Positions 9,389 through 20,559 of a DNA stretch of 64,000 bases are shown in pieces; position 1 is the stretch's first letter, and each line of letters opens with the position of its first letter. The notes under the pieces are model-generated. The model searched no databases, was not told the DNA's origin, and saw only the letters and a program-made list of their open reading frames with translations. Position numbers and translations under genes: made by a program. This DNA is from Crocodylus rhombifer. Taxonomy: Eukaryota > Chordata > Crocodylia > Crocodylidae. The DNA is taken from assembly GCA_038503035.1 (NCBI GenBank), contig JAVSML010020804.1, forward strand, positions 186,001 to 250,000, written 5' to 3'.

Positions 9389-9879
9389 TTCTTGTGCGGG
9401 TATTTTCCCTCCAGCGTGTTTTATTAAGCATTAGTTAAGCAGGGCACGGGTTGGTTGCCAAGCTGGTTTCAGTTACCAGGTTATTTCTAAAGAAATTAGA
9501 CCTGTATAAATAGGCTTTGAGTTCAGAGAAATAACCCTGGGTTAACTTCCATGGTCACTAAAGACTCATAGTGTGGGAAGGAGCACGTTTCTTTCCACTC
9601 AGGATTTAAAATATTAAAAAGATATAAAAATCAGGAAGCAAATGATGAATCCGCCGGAGGAAAAAAGCTCCTTTGGTACCGAAGACCTGGGCAAAGGCAA
9701 CTGTGGATCCCTTTGTAGAGGCTCTGGCGTTGGCAGCACGGGCTGGGAGCGGGGTACATCTGGTCAGGGAAAGCAAAGCGCTCGAGACTTCCACTTTACC
9801 CAGTAGATGCCAACTGGTTGTCCAGGCTTTGGGCCGAAACTATAAGACCAGCATGTTACAGTCATCTTGCAGCAAATCT

Positions 9880-10250
9880 TCCCCACGATGAAAAGCAGCA
9901 GTTACTCATGAATATTCTGTTATCAGCTGTTCGCTTTTTCTATATGTCTTTGACAGCCAAATTCGGGCTCCCGAACAGAGATGCTAGAAGGGCCAAAGCC
10001 TGAACATATCGTTTCACGGCCACAAATCCCGACCTGGCCATCTCGAGGCTGAGCCAGACCCTAGTTCAATCGCAGGCCGAAGGTGCTTTCCTTGCATCTT
10101 CTGGATACACAGTGATTAGAAAAACAGACTGCATCAGGCGGATCCGAGGCCGAGCCTTGCAAGCTCATGTTTTCAAATGCCCCTCTGGATGGCATTTCGT
10201 CCTCCAAAACTAGACAACAATTAATCCAAGAGAAACGGGCGAGATTCAGT
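9880..10250. promoter_or_regulatory. candidate conserved noncoding element
   Basis: The block has moderate GC, is repeat-free and retains many isolated CpGs (for example around 9965, 10010-10045 and 10140-10160). It also holds GTGATTAGAAAA and CAACAATTAATCC. Such CpG retention outside an island suggests constraint or a hypomethylated regulatory segment. No coding signature was seen. Confidence 0.3.
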
Positions 10251-10399
10251 CCTCCCTACCCCTATACACACACGCGCACATAGGAGTACACTTACACACC
10301 ACGTGGACCTCTACTGATATTTCTTTAAACGAAAGCTTGCAATGCTAAAATACTAACTACAACCCTCTCTCTGTACGTGCTTGTGCGCACAGTGAGTGA

Positions 10400-10760
10400 C
10401 TGCCTATAAATGTGTATATATTACGTTCTCTAGAATATATAATCTATACCGTATCTGCACTCTCATTGGTATACATAATATTGAATGGTCAAAGATATTT
10501 GACCATGTGGCTTAAACTCAAGTTTCTTTGGCTATATAAGTCAACAAACACCAGTCTGAAGGGACTAGCAACAACAGGAAACGGGGATCTATTTTTAGGA
10601 TATAATACGGCGTTAATACAAGTGGCCAGAGGCTTCCTATCTGCCTTCTGTTTCATTCATCCATTCCACAAGAGCAGAGCTGAGAAAACCAAAAGACTCT
10701 TTTTTATTTCTCTGTTTCTCCTTTGCAGTCAACCCTAGGCTGGTAATATACTGATGGGTT
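10400..10760 (+). promoter_or_regulatory. candidate TATA-type promoter or enhancer block
   Basis: A perfect 9-bp inverted repeat ATGGTCAAA/TTTGACCAT with a 4-bp spacer (10485-10506) precedes a good TATA box, GGCTATATAAG, at 10530-10540 on the plus strand. Plus-strand transcription from here would run away from DLX6. A regulatory role is inferred from motifs only. Confidence 0.25.
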
Positions 10761-10804
10761 AAAAAAATGTTCTTTGTTTTTAGCAGGCACCAAAAATCGA
10801 GAAG

Positions 10805-11230
10805 GTGTGTGTGTATGTGTGTGTGTAGGCGCGTGTGTATGTGTGTGTGCATGTTTGTTTCGGGGTGTTGAAATCCAGTCCTTAATTAGATGAAAGTAAG
10901 CACTAGTTTGGTATTAAATTCTCATTTCAGATCCTACTTTGCGTAAGGGCTCTGAGCAGCTCTCCACGCATTTTGGACCTGAGTGTACACACACACGCGC
11001 GCACCTACGCAGGCACGCACCCGTAATAAATACACACTCCCCCACACATCCAAAACCGGGAGAAACGTTGGCTGAGGCATAATTCTCCCCAAGAGCCATC
11101 CGAAGCATCAGGACAGGCAGGAACTTATTTGGGAAATTATTTTCTCTCGTACACTTTTTCCCCACTAAAGGTAATGTGTGTGCGCGTTTGTGTTTGTACG
11201 TATACACGTACAGTGAGCACAGCACTGTCA
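10805..11230. repeat. alternating purine/pyrimidine (TG)n/(CA)n region
   Basis: TG-rich runs (10805-10856) and CA/CG runs (10983-11045 and 11175-11215) are separated by ordinary sequence. No gene was seen. Confidence 0.65.
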
Positions 11231-11399
11231 CGTATATAGTGTGGGAGGGATGGGGGGAAAGCAGGCAGATCCCTTTATGACATCAAGAAGAGGAACCCTT
11301 TACGGATCGGGCTGGTGACAGGAAAAAGAGTGCTGAGGACAGTGTAGGGATTTATTTATAAGGTAGAAAAAAGCGATGACCAAAAGACCTCCCCCCCTC

Positions 11400-12180
11400 C
11401 GCAGAAGGCATCTAGCTCGCGGGGCTAACCTGGGAGGGGGACATATGTCACAGCCCGTGCGGACTGGCAGCCCACCGCTCTGCCTGCCGGGCCGGGTGAT
11501 GCCCTCGCTTAGGGCAACTTTGACTTAGCCGGAGGCACCGCAGGCGGCTGCCGGGCGCGCCCGAGGGCTGCCCCCGCCCGGAGCCCGCCCTGCCCGCCAG
11601 CCCGCACCTCTCCCTGGGCTGGGACACTGTTCTCCAGCCTTTCCCTGCCCGGAGGTGACGGCTCGGCAACAAACAAGCCAAAAACCATCTGACGGATTCA
11701 CCCCTTGGCAGCTGCCTGATTTCCAGGGAGCAGAGAGAGGCTAAAACAGGATCTCTTGCCCGGCATGTGCTGATCACATTTTCCCTCCCCCCCTTCCTCC
11801 CCCCGGTCTCCCAAGCCTATTTACCCCAAGACCCACTGCCTGGTCTCTTCTGCCAGGATGTCATCTTGCCATCTCCTTAATAGCAACCGAGTGGGAAGCA
11901 GAGGATCCCGCAGAAGAGGTCACCTCCGCAAGCTATTTTAAGGAGACGCTGCGGAGTTCAGTGCTCCCAGTCCAGCGGAGCGGAGCCTCCTCTGGATTTC
12001 AACCCACTAGCATTATAACAGACAGGCAGGCGTCGATGGCTTTCCATCCCGCTAGTGTGAAGGAAGTGGCGAGGAGGGGAGAGAGAAAAAAACCTCAACC
12101 CCCCGAGCCTGCAGATGGATCACACACGCAGCTCCCTGCGCTGCAGCGCGGGTCAAGCTAATCGAAGGCAGAAGGGAAAG
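11400..12180. promoter_or_regulatory. CpG-rich segment
   Basis: CpG is densest at 11440-11610 and remains elevated to about 12160. Open frames are GC-driven and resemble no family. This could be an orphan CpG island of the DLX5/6 regulatory domain. Confidence 0.4.
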
Positions 12181-12779
12181 ATCCACTGAGAGCCAGCCAC
12201 TGTCTCTTGTACAGATTTGTAGCGAAGCCTTGGCTGTAATTAAAACCTTACCGGCAGATTAATTCAGTGTGTTGCTCTGCAGCAGGCTTCGGTGTATTTT
12301 GTTTAATGGTACAAATCCGCGTTGCCATTGCGCTAGGACAAGGGCTAAGTTCTGCAAGTGGGGCAGGGGGTGCTGGATGCACGCAGCCGGCTACCTGGCT
12401 CAAGGTGCCCTGGGAGCAGCGGGAGGCTCTGTGTATGGGATCGGCCCTGTTGGCTTGGCTAGGGGCAGGGAGATGCCTCTTTACCCCCCTCCCTCAAAAA
12501 AAAAAACAACAAAAAACACCCACCCCCCAGCCACACTTATCCCGCGCACAAAGCCTGTCCCCGAGATGCTCCTTTCCAAGCCCCCCAGGCGCGGTGTCCC
12601 ACGTGTGCCCCCTCTGCAGCGCCACTTGGGTGACACACGAGACAATGTGGGTGTCTGTCCCTACCCAGCCCCTCCTCCTCTTTTTAGAAGCATTTCTGCG
12701 GTGGGGGTGGCGGAGGCAATCCTCCAAAAGAGAAAGAAGTGGAAGGGGAAAAAAATCCAGGGCAATTTTTCAAGCCCTC

Positions 12780-13005
12780 TGTCAAAGCGCCTGCTGAGCT
12801 TTCCTCCCGCTCGCCCCCCTCCCCCGCGCTGTCTCACGCGCCGCCCCGCTCGCCCTCCCCCGGAGGAGCCGCGCTCCCGCTCCCCGCGCCGGAGCGCCCG
12901 GCCTGGAAGCCCCCGCGCAAACTCGAGGCTCTTTTCAAGGCAATTTCTCCTGCGGTCCCAGCCAGTCTGCCCTCAAACCAAAAGCGGCTCCGCCGTCGAC
13001 TACCT
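12780..13005. promoter_or_regulatory. small CpG island
   Basis: A C-rich, CpG-dense stretch (gcgccgccccgctcgccctc and following) abuts the AT-rich conserved-looking block that begins near 13000. Confidence 0.5.
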
Positions 13006-13520
13006 TCCTCTGCTCGAGTTGCAGCTAGTTCATCAATATTTGAGCTGCTTAAATTAACTTCTCTCTTGAAAAGAGAGAGGGAGAGAGAATCAGACTTCTA
13101 TTAAAAATCACAATTAGGATGTCACCTCAGCCGCGTTTGAAAAAATCTCCTCTTCCCTGGCGAGTGAAAGCAGACGCTTTAATTGCAGCAAATTATCGCG
13201 ATGTCCTCTTCTCAATCGGCTTCGCCTCCGTTTATTTTTAGTACGCTTCAAATGCCTACACATTTCCCTTGTTGAGATCCGCGCAATTATTTATTCTACC
13301 TTTAGGGATGCATTTAGCTACCATTGAATGGGGATGTAGTAAACACAGCGAAAAGGAAAATGCAGTTCTCGAGGTTTATTTAATATACAAGGGAAGAAAA
13401 TAGCCGGGCTTTACGTTTTCTCCAGACAATCCTCATTATCTGCGATAGATTGCAAGGAGCTTTCTGTATTTATTTACCTTTTCCATCTGCGTGTGTATGT
13501 TTGCTGCTTTTTTTCCCCCC
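13006..13520. promoter_or_regulatory. candidate conserved enhancer, homeodomain-rich
   Basis: This repeat-free block carries TTAAATTAAC, CAATTAGGATG (13111-13121), TTTAATTGCAGC, AAATTATCGCGATG, GCGCAATTATTTATT and TTTATTTAATATAC. Isolated CpGs are preserved throughout. It adjoins a CpG island, as many developmental enhancers do. No coding potential was seen. Confidence 0.42.
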
Positions 13521-14259
13521 TGAAACGATCTCAGTAGACTGTTAAAAGCAAAACTAAAAATTAATTTGGTCCGGGGGATCCAGAGGGATTCATTACCTAA
13601 TATCTATGCAGAGGAAAATCTAAGCAGAAAAAACATGCCTAGGAATGCATTTCATTTTTTTTTTAAGTAACCTCTTTTATAGCAACTTCCCTCCCGCGAT
13701 TCGATATGGACCCACTGGCAAAAAGAAGTCAAGCTTTCAGTGTCACTGTGGAGAGCGGCGAGACCTGAGTAACTGATCTCAACACAGGGATTTTTTAAAT
13801 TACTTTTTTCCACCAAAGAATTAATTTCCTGCGAGTGGACGCCCTTTCCCAGCCCACAGAGTGGAGCCCACTGACTCGCCACCCCCGGATGCATGATAGT
13901 TTTGCACTGAGCATAGGCAGGAAAGAAAGGGAGGGAGGGGGGTGGGGAGGACACACCGGGTATCTATGGCATTGAACGAGGGAGGTAGCCCAGGGTTCTG
14001 ACAGATGGATCCGAGACAAATCAGATCTGGATTAACTTGCCTGTTTTGTGAATTGTCTGCATTTGAGAAAGCAGCCCCCCTCCATTATGCCTCTGGCAGG
14101 TTTAGTTACACGTGCCTTTATAAATGTATTATCCGACCCCTCCCGCCTTGCAGCCCAGTTCAGGTTCCCTTCCACACCGGTGGAAGAGAGGCGCTCCCTG
14201 CCCACTACAACAGAAACCAGAACAAGGAGAATCGCTTTTTCTTTTTTTTTTTTCAATGA

Positions 14260-14720
14260 AAACATTTCCAAGTAACCCAATTTCGCATCGTGGAAGTAAA
14301 TTTCATGCTAGGATATATTTTGTACAACATGTAATCTTTCCGAGCCGGAAGACACTTAATTAAAGCCATACTCCGAGAAGTACAGTCATGCCACCACATT
14401 CCCTAATTCATATTCAGGCTCCATCCTTGAATTCACATTGTGTTAATGTAGTGTATCGCCTTAATGACATACCTCTCCGAGGCCTGGGGAAGATAAGAAA
14501 CAACACTGAGGCTAGCGGAAAAATAACAGTGCGGGCAGCTCAGAGAAACGGGCATGAATTTGTTGAGCCGAAATGCCATTGTTTGGCGCTTCGGGATTCG
14601 GAGTTTTCGATCGAAATCGTTTGCAGGCATAAAAACACAGCGAGCTCAGCCCAGCCCAGGATTTACCGCGGACCTGGAGGGTGTCGTAGCTGCGCTCGGA
14701 GATGCTGATGCCTTCTTGAC
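14260..14720. promoter_or_regulatory. candidate conserved enhancer with palindrome
   Basis: Motifs include CTTAATTAAAG (about 14354), CCTAATTCATATTC, a SOX-type CCATTGTTT (14575-14583) and the 12-bp perfect palindrome TTTCGATCGAAA (14605-14616). CpGs are frequent in an otherwise AT-rich context (14580-14625). The mix of retained CpG and homeodomain words suggests strong constraint. Confidence 0.42.
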
Positions 14721-14859
14721 ATTGCCTCTCCTCTCTCCAAGTGGGCTGCTGTTTGGTCGTTTTTAACATCCTCATAAAGGATAGGGATATATTTGCCTTT
14801 TTTTCTTTTTACCAGTACCTGACACGAGTCAGATGCACTTTCTGCACTTGTGTCTGTAA

Positions 14860-16150
14860 GAGGCGAGGGCGGGAGATCTCACACATCCAGGCACAAAACC
14901 CCCCAACGCCCCTTGGCTGGTTTCATCCTCAGCCCTCGGAGAGCAGAGCTGGCTGCTGCAGTGTGGAAGAGAAGAGTTAGCTGGAGCCCCCTCCCCTCGC
15001 CTAAGCAAATCTGGTCGAGCCCCGGAAACCGGGGAGGAAAACTCAATCCCAGACCTACCCCTTTGGCCATGACCTCGCACCAGGGCCAGGACCAGCGAGG
15101 GGAGGGGGGATTCCCATGCCCTGCATTTTTCAGAGCTCATCTCCCTCATGCCGGTGGTCACAGCGGGAAGGGGCTGCGGAGCCCGCTCCTCAGTTACCGC
15201 CGGGGTTTCCCTGGCACGGAGCAGAAAGGATCTTCCATCCAAGGGAAAAAAGCCTCCAGCCATTTTGCACAGGGAGCCGGATCAGGTCCTCAGATGCAGC
15301 CTGTAGCGCCTTTGGCTTAGCCCCCGCTGAGCCCGGTCCGGAGCGCGGCTCCTTGTCTCCCAAACCCCGCAGCGCCCCGGCCCCGGCCCCGGCCCCGGCC
15401 CGTCCCGCACCCCCCGCAGGAGGGAAGGGGCAGCAGCTCCAGCCCGGGCCGGCTGCGCGCGCTGGGAGAGGCTCTGGGCAGCCAAACGAGCTGGGAGAGG
15501 CTCTGGGCAGCCTCCGCTTAGCGGGCAATTACAAGTGTGAAGTGGCTTCGCCGGGCAGGTGCTGCGGGAGAAGCAGCGCTGGGCCTGCGGCAGGAAAGAA
15601 GGAAGAGAGAGAGAGAGAGAGAGTTGGGTTTTTTCTTTTAAAACAGCCGTCTAGGACATGTCCCAGCGCTGGGGGAGATCCTCCGCCCGGGCCCGGCACA
15701 GCGGCGTCCTTCCCGCAGTCCGTCTGGCACTGAGGGGTCTCTGCCGTGTCCCACGACCCCGGCGCCCCATCCATCCCCGGGGCCGGGGCAGCCCCCGCGC
15801 CGCCTGAGCCAGCAGCCGCTCCCGGAGCCGCGTCTACACTAGGCGGAGGCCTCACGTGAGCGCCCGCCCCAGGCCTGCGCGCGCAGCCGCGGCCAGGCCG
15901 ACCCCCGGCGACAGGCTGCAGGCGCCGGAGCCCGCCCGGCGGGGAGAGACACCCGCCGTCTCGCCCGTGTAACATCCCCGCCCCGGCAGCGCGGCCTGCA
16001 GGGAGCGAGGCCCGCACGTGCGGGGCGCAGCTCTTCCCAGCCCCTCCCTGGCGGCGTCTGCGGAAGGCCCTGCGGGCTCGCGCGCTCTCCTCCGTCCTCC
16101 CAGGGGATCTGGGTGCCCCCCTCCCACAGGGCCACAGCAGGAGCCCCATG
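14860..16150. promoter_or_regulatory. large CpG island about 10 kb upstream of DLX6
   Basis: CpG is densest at 15330-15600 and 15650-16100. The stretch contains a (GGCCCC)n hexanucleotide run (15374-15402), a 29-bp tandem duplication (15461-15512) and a (GA)n run (15604-15623). Long open frames exist on both strands but are Ala/Pro/Arg/Gly-rich and mutually overlapping, so no gene is called. Confidence 0.55.
15461..15512. repeat. 29-bp tandem duplication
   Basis: The 23-mer beginning GCTGGGAGAGGCTCTGGGCA occurs at 15461-15483 and again, identical, at 15490-15512. Confidence 0.9.
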
Positions 16151-16445
16151 CTTAAAGGCCACCTTAGCTGCAGCGGGTACAATCACCCTCTCCACCGCGA
16201 TACCCAGTCATCAGGTTGAGCTGACCAAGGGATTGCGCCTCCCCCCCCACCCAGTTTCCTGGCCTTTGTCACATGAAGACCCGTCTTCAAGCTGATACAG
16301 GGTCACTTGCGGTGTGTGAACGTTACAGAACTGCTTTGGGAGACAACAAGTTTTCATATATTATAATCACACACGTTTTCTACGAACCGAAGTCACTCGC
16401 ATTCACAGGCACAACTGTATGTGTTTCAGACAGCAGCCCTGTCCC

Positions 16446-16474
16446 TACACACACACACACACACACACACACAC
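16446..16474. repeat. (CA)n microsatellite
   Basis: About fourteen CA units occur here. Confidence 0.92.
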
Positions 16475-16669
16475 TTTTCTTAGCACTGAAAGCCGCTCAC
16501 CTGCATTTGTTTCAGAGGGAAGCCCTGTCCCCAGCCATAGCCCTCCCCCCTTGAGAAACATCACTCCCAAACTGCGGGCATTTACACAGTGCTCAGCTCA
16601 GGACCTCAGTTATGGACGGCTTTACCTGAGTACGGACCGCAGGATCGGGTCCGAAGTTTCTGACACGAT

Positions 16670-17440
16670 GGCTGTTTGACTATCAAATCCCATTGCTGGT
16701 TCAGCCCAAACATTAAAAGTCCCTTTTACCGCTTTAAAGGGCTGTTATCAGCTCGAGGACATTAACCTGGAGATGGCTGTAATAGATATGCTGGCTGAGA
16801 CTTGAAATGCAGTATTTCCACAATCATTTATTATTATTCTTTTTAGTTAAATAACAGGAACTTTCCTGCAGGGCTGCTGTGGATTTTATTTTCCTAACAA
16901 GGGACTTTTCCTACCTTTTCATTTTTTTTGAAAAATAGTATTAACCAGTAGAAAAGTGAGATATGGGGTTTTGATGCTCTGATATGACATTAATAATTGT
17001 TGCATCATGTAACTTCCTACATCTTGGTTTTAATTTGCAGTGAACCAAACAAAGATATTTGCAATTTTTAAATAAGCACTCTGTAATAAATGGGAACATT
17101 GTGCATGAATGCTGTTTCTTCCCCTTTTCTTTAGAAGACATTATTAGCTCTGACAGCATGCAGCTCAGGTTGGGAGGAGAGGATTTTGCAAAGGGATGAC
17201 AGACAGGAAGGGCAGCAATCATGGGCTTCTTGGGCTAAAGCTTTTTTTCTTTTTTATCAGAATGTTCTGTTCGATGCCATTTATCCTTGATGATAGAAAA
17301 TTGCTCTGTTGCCAGGACGCTGCTGCTGAAATAGAGGGCAGGAGCCACATTTCCATTTTGCAGCTTGAAAGCTATTCAAATGAATTTGCAGAAAGGGGGA
17401 AAAATCTAGAGATAAACAAATGAGAATAAATCGAGATCCC
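16670..17440. promoter_or_regulatory. candidate conserved enhancer block
   Basis: This repeat-free AT-rich sequence carries GGCTGTAATAGATATG, TTAATAATTGTTGCATCATG (about 16990-17009), GTTTTAATTTGCAG, CAGACAGGAAGGGCAGC and TTCAAATGAATTTGC. It lacks simple-sequence decay and coding features. Conservation is inferred. Confidence 0.35.
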
Positions 17441-17734
17441 CTTTTCCTTTTTTCTTGTTCTCTCTTTTTTGGCGGGGGGAGGAATAGAGTGAGGGGACTT
17501 TCTTCATTTCCTAGATAAGGATTTTTGTTCTTTAGTGTTTGGAATACCTAGGAAGTGCTAAAATCAAGGGACATGTATTTCGGTGCTGCTAAAGCTACAG
17601 AGCATGTAAACATATTAGAGAAACTTATGTATATGTGTGTGTATATTCATCCACCTACCATTTTCTTGTGCGTGTGTACACAGGTAAAGGCACACACACA
17701 AATACAAAAATAATCTTTAAACATTCTTTCAAGA

Positions 17735-18500
17735 AGTATAATCAGCCAGCGTTTGTAAGGTGTTGACTATTAGGAAATTCCTTGTCATTCTAAAACAATT
17801 AACCCCACAAAATGCTTAAACCGGAATACTGAAACGCAAATCAGAGTTGCCTTTAAGGCTTGCTTATTTCTGGTCCTTCGTTTTCACTCCACACTGATTA
17901 GGTGTGTTCGATTCTCTTCTGAGTTGCAAACATCAGTGTAATAAATAATGCGTCTGGATAATGTTCAACATTTAGTCCAAAGAGATTTTGCTGTTCTTTC
18001 ATTAGCATTTTAAATTAAAAGTTGAAAAATAAAAGCGGACACGTTATTTAAAAGCCAGATGTATAAAAATAATAAGCAATTATGCTCTTCCTTGCTGCTT
18101 ATTCAACGTTCGGATCTACTCAATAGTTTAAAAACAAATAAATGAAATGTGTGAAGTTTGTTAAATGCTTTCATTACATTGACTTGTTTCATCTACAGAC
18201 TACTGCTGTGTCAGGCTAGGAATATTGGACAAACCTCGACTGAAGCTGTAAAAACTCTCTGAGCGCCCTATTACCACAAAATAACTTTTAATGAATTCTA
18301 ACTTCACTGGTCTGTGCAAAAGCCTGGTGCCAGTGAGTCATGGGGTTTTTAAGATTATGCAGCGTCCTCTTAAACATAGAATTTTAAGTGACCATAATGT
18401 ATTTGATGACATGCTAAATTTGATCAGCTTCGATTTTTTTCACTGTGTCATTTCAACCGAGTTTTACCTCCTATTAATCTATAATTAGCATGTTGGCTTT
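17735..18500. promoter_or_regulatory. candidate conserved enhancer block, homeodomain-rich
   Basis: CAATTAACCCC (about 17797), GCAATTATGC (18076-18085), CTTTTAATGAATTC, CTATTAATC and TATAATTAGC (about 18480) lie in repeat-free sequence. CpGs are scattered through it (for example acgttcgg, gagcgcc and cagcgtcc). It resembles deeply conserved DLX-region noncoding DNA. Confidence 0.38.
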
Positions 18501-18639
18501 AAGTCTGAGGTATTTCAAAGTGGTACCTTGTTAGATGTGGTTCCTCTCCGCAATGGGGAGAATGTGAAGAAGAAGAAACAAAATATAACAGGGAGAGAAA
18601 GAGAGAGATTGATTTATTGGCCTTCTTCAATAGCTTTTC

Positions 18640-18780
18640 CAGGAGTGTCCAACCCAGCCAAGCATGAGGCTCTATTATTGATTTTTAAATCTCTCTTCAG
18701 CTGAAAATACCACACTGCAAATAATAATAAAGTATAATCACTGCTGCTATTAGATTATACTAAACACACACATCTGGGGG
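18640..18780. promoter_or_regulatory. candidate conserved element with perfect inverted repeat
   Basis: AGTATAATC (18731-18739) and GATTATACT (18753-18761) form 9-bp perfect arms around a 13-nt spacer containing CTGCTGCTATTA. The GATTA cores in each arm fit OTX/PITX-type homeodomain sites in inverted arrangement. Confidence 0.3.
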
Positions 18781-19179
18781 CTCAGGGGTGTTCAGTTTTC
18801 TAAAGTATCGAGGGGCAGACCTGCCCCTTGGAGAGGTCCGTGTGCCCGCCTGGGCATAGGCATCACACACGCGTGACAGGCGATGCTACATGTGACACCC
18901 GTGTGCTAGCCTCTGCCTGGCTCATCAGGACCAATTCCTTCTTTGCAGTCCATGCAGCACTCCAAGTCTTTCAATACTTCCAAATGGGACACCTCAGCGC
19001 GAATTTACCCGGCTGCCAGTCTCCCTGCATTCAGGGGACATGTGTGCTGGGACACGTGTCTCAGGTCGGTTTGGAAGATGGAGCATGCCTGGAGCCGCAT
19101 CCCACCCCCACCCCAGCTGCCAGTCTCTTTGGCGCAGGCTTGTCCCGTTTTGGTCTACCATTGAAGGGCGTCTGTGTGG

Positions 19180-19530
19180 AAAGTTTCCTTGGCAGGTGCC
19201 GGGAAGGGAGAGGAGAGAGGAGGGCCGCTGGGATGCAAAGCTTTTCTTGGCAAAAGTCGGGACGCAGCATAAGGGCAGGACCCGATCCCGCAGCTCTGCC
19301 GGAGGGGGCGAGAGGGACCGCAGCGCAGCCCACGCGCCTCCGGGGCCGGGCTCAGACCGACGCGGCCCCTCCTGCCGGGCCGCCCGCCGCACGCACACCT
19401 TCGCGCTGCTGCTGGTGGGCGCGTCGTGGCGGTGGGAGCCAGGGGGGCGACTGAAACCCCGAGGGACACGGAAAGGAAAGGCTTGGGCACGAACAGAACC
19501 GGGCTTCTCAGCAACCTTGCCAAAGATCAG
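19180..19530. promoter_or_regulatory. CpG island, most distal of the series
   Basis: CpG density is high at 19280-19450. The overlapping open frames on both strands are GC-rich noise. Beyond this point the window becomes CpG-poor. Confidence 0.45.
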
Positions 19531-20094
19531 GGCGCTGGGCCGACTGCAGGCTGATCTCGGTGCGCTGCCAGTTTGCCTGCCCGACTGCCTGTGTGTGCAG
19601 GGGTCATGGCACTCACTGTGTGTCCGCTCCAGCACGGCCCCTTGCATCGTCCTCCTGTGCCCATACAAAGCTGCCTGGGCCCTGAGCTGGGAAGGGCTCT
19701 CTCAGCGTAATCCCTGCTCGGAGAGCTGTACCTACAGTCTACAAATGGCCTTTACTTTCCTCCTTAGCTCACAGGACAGGCCAGCCTGGAAAGGGCCCTT
19801 CGGGGTCCGGAGCCCCCAGGAAGGTTAGATCTAGGGGAAATGTAATCGAGTGAAACACTGGGAATAATGACAAGGATTTGCGGGGTGGGGGGAACCAGGT
19901 CTCCACTCCAATGCGACTGGGGAGTCCTCCAGGGCGAAAACACACAGTTAGTTCTCCTTCCCTTTCATCATTTAATAGCTCCAACAGCAGAAGCGAGAGG
20001 GAAAAGGTATGAGGCGACTACGGAAAGGGTCATATCCAGTACTGTTTCGGTACGCTGTCCCCCTCTGTCCCTCTCACACACATGCAATGGCAGA

Positions 20095-20352
20095 ACCATA
20101 GAAAACAGGACTAGAAGGATCGGGTCATCTAGTTTAGCCCCTGGCTCAGGGCGGGATCAAACCACAACTAGACCATTCCGGACAGATATTTTTCCAACTT
20201 GCTCTTCAGCACCTCCAGTAAGGGAGATCCCACAGCCTCTTTAGGGAATCTGCTCCCGTGCTCAACTCCTTTTACAATTGGAAAGAGTTTACTTTCCCCT
20301 AAAGCCCAACCCCGTTGCAGTTTCAGACCATTATTGCTTGTCCTATCCACAC
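20095..20352 (-). mobile_element. CR1 LINE, truncated 3' end
   Basis: The left edge resembles the CR1 3' terminus (accatagaa...), followed by the diagnostic body: ggtcatctagtttagcccc, gatcccacagcctc, and cagtttcagaccattattgc with cttgtcct. With the 3' terminus at the left, the element lies on the minus strand. It is a typical 5'-truncated sauropsid CR1 copy. Confidence 0.85.
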
Positions 20353-20559
20353 CCACATCGGTCTACACAAACTGAGTGCTGCTTGGAGTCTGAACTGCAT
20401 CAGAGCGCCATTCGTTCACATTACTACTTCTTCTCGTGTCTACCCCACATTTGACCATCTGGTTACACATGCTTGTGCTCGTTTATTGTACTTTGCAAGA
20501 TCCTTCGTTGTACATGTGCCTTCGAGCACAAACAGTTGTGTTCACATTACTGAGGAGAC

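Noticed and set aside
12269..13057. A 262-codon open frame on the plus strand
   Set aside because: It crosses poly-A and CpG-rich sequence, contains low-complexity Pro/Arg/Lys runs, and overlaps other frames of similar quality.
15529..16182. A 217-codon open frame on the minus strand
   Set aside because: It lies in a CpG island with competing frames and has no recognisable domain.
19040..19828. A 262-codon open frame on the plus strand
   Set aside because: It is another CpG-island artefact: Arg/Gly/Ala/Cys-rich, no family resemblance, and mirrored by open frames on the opposite strand.
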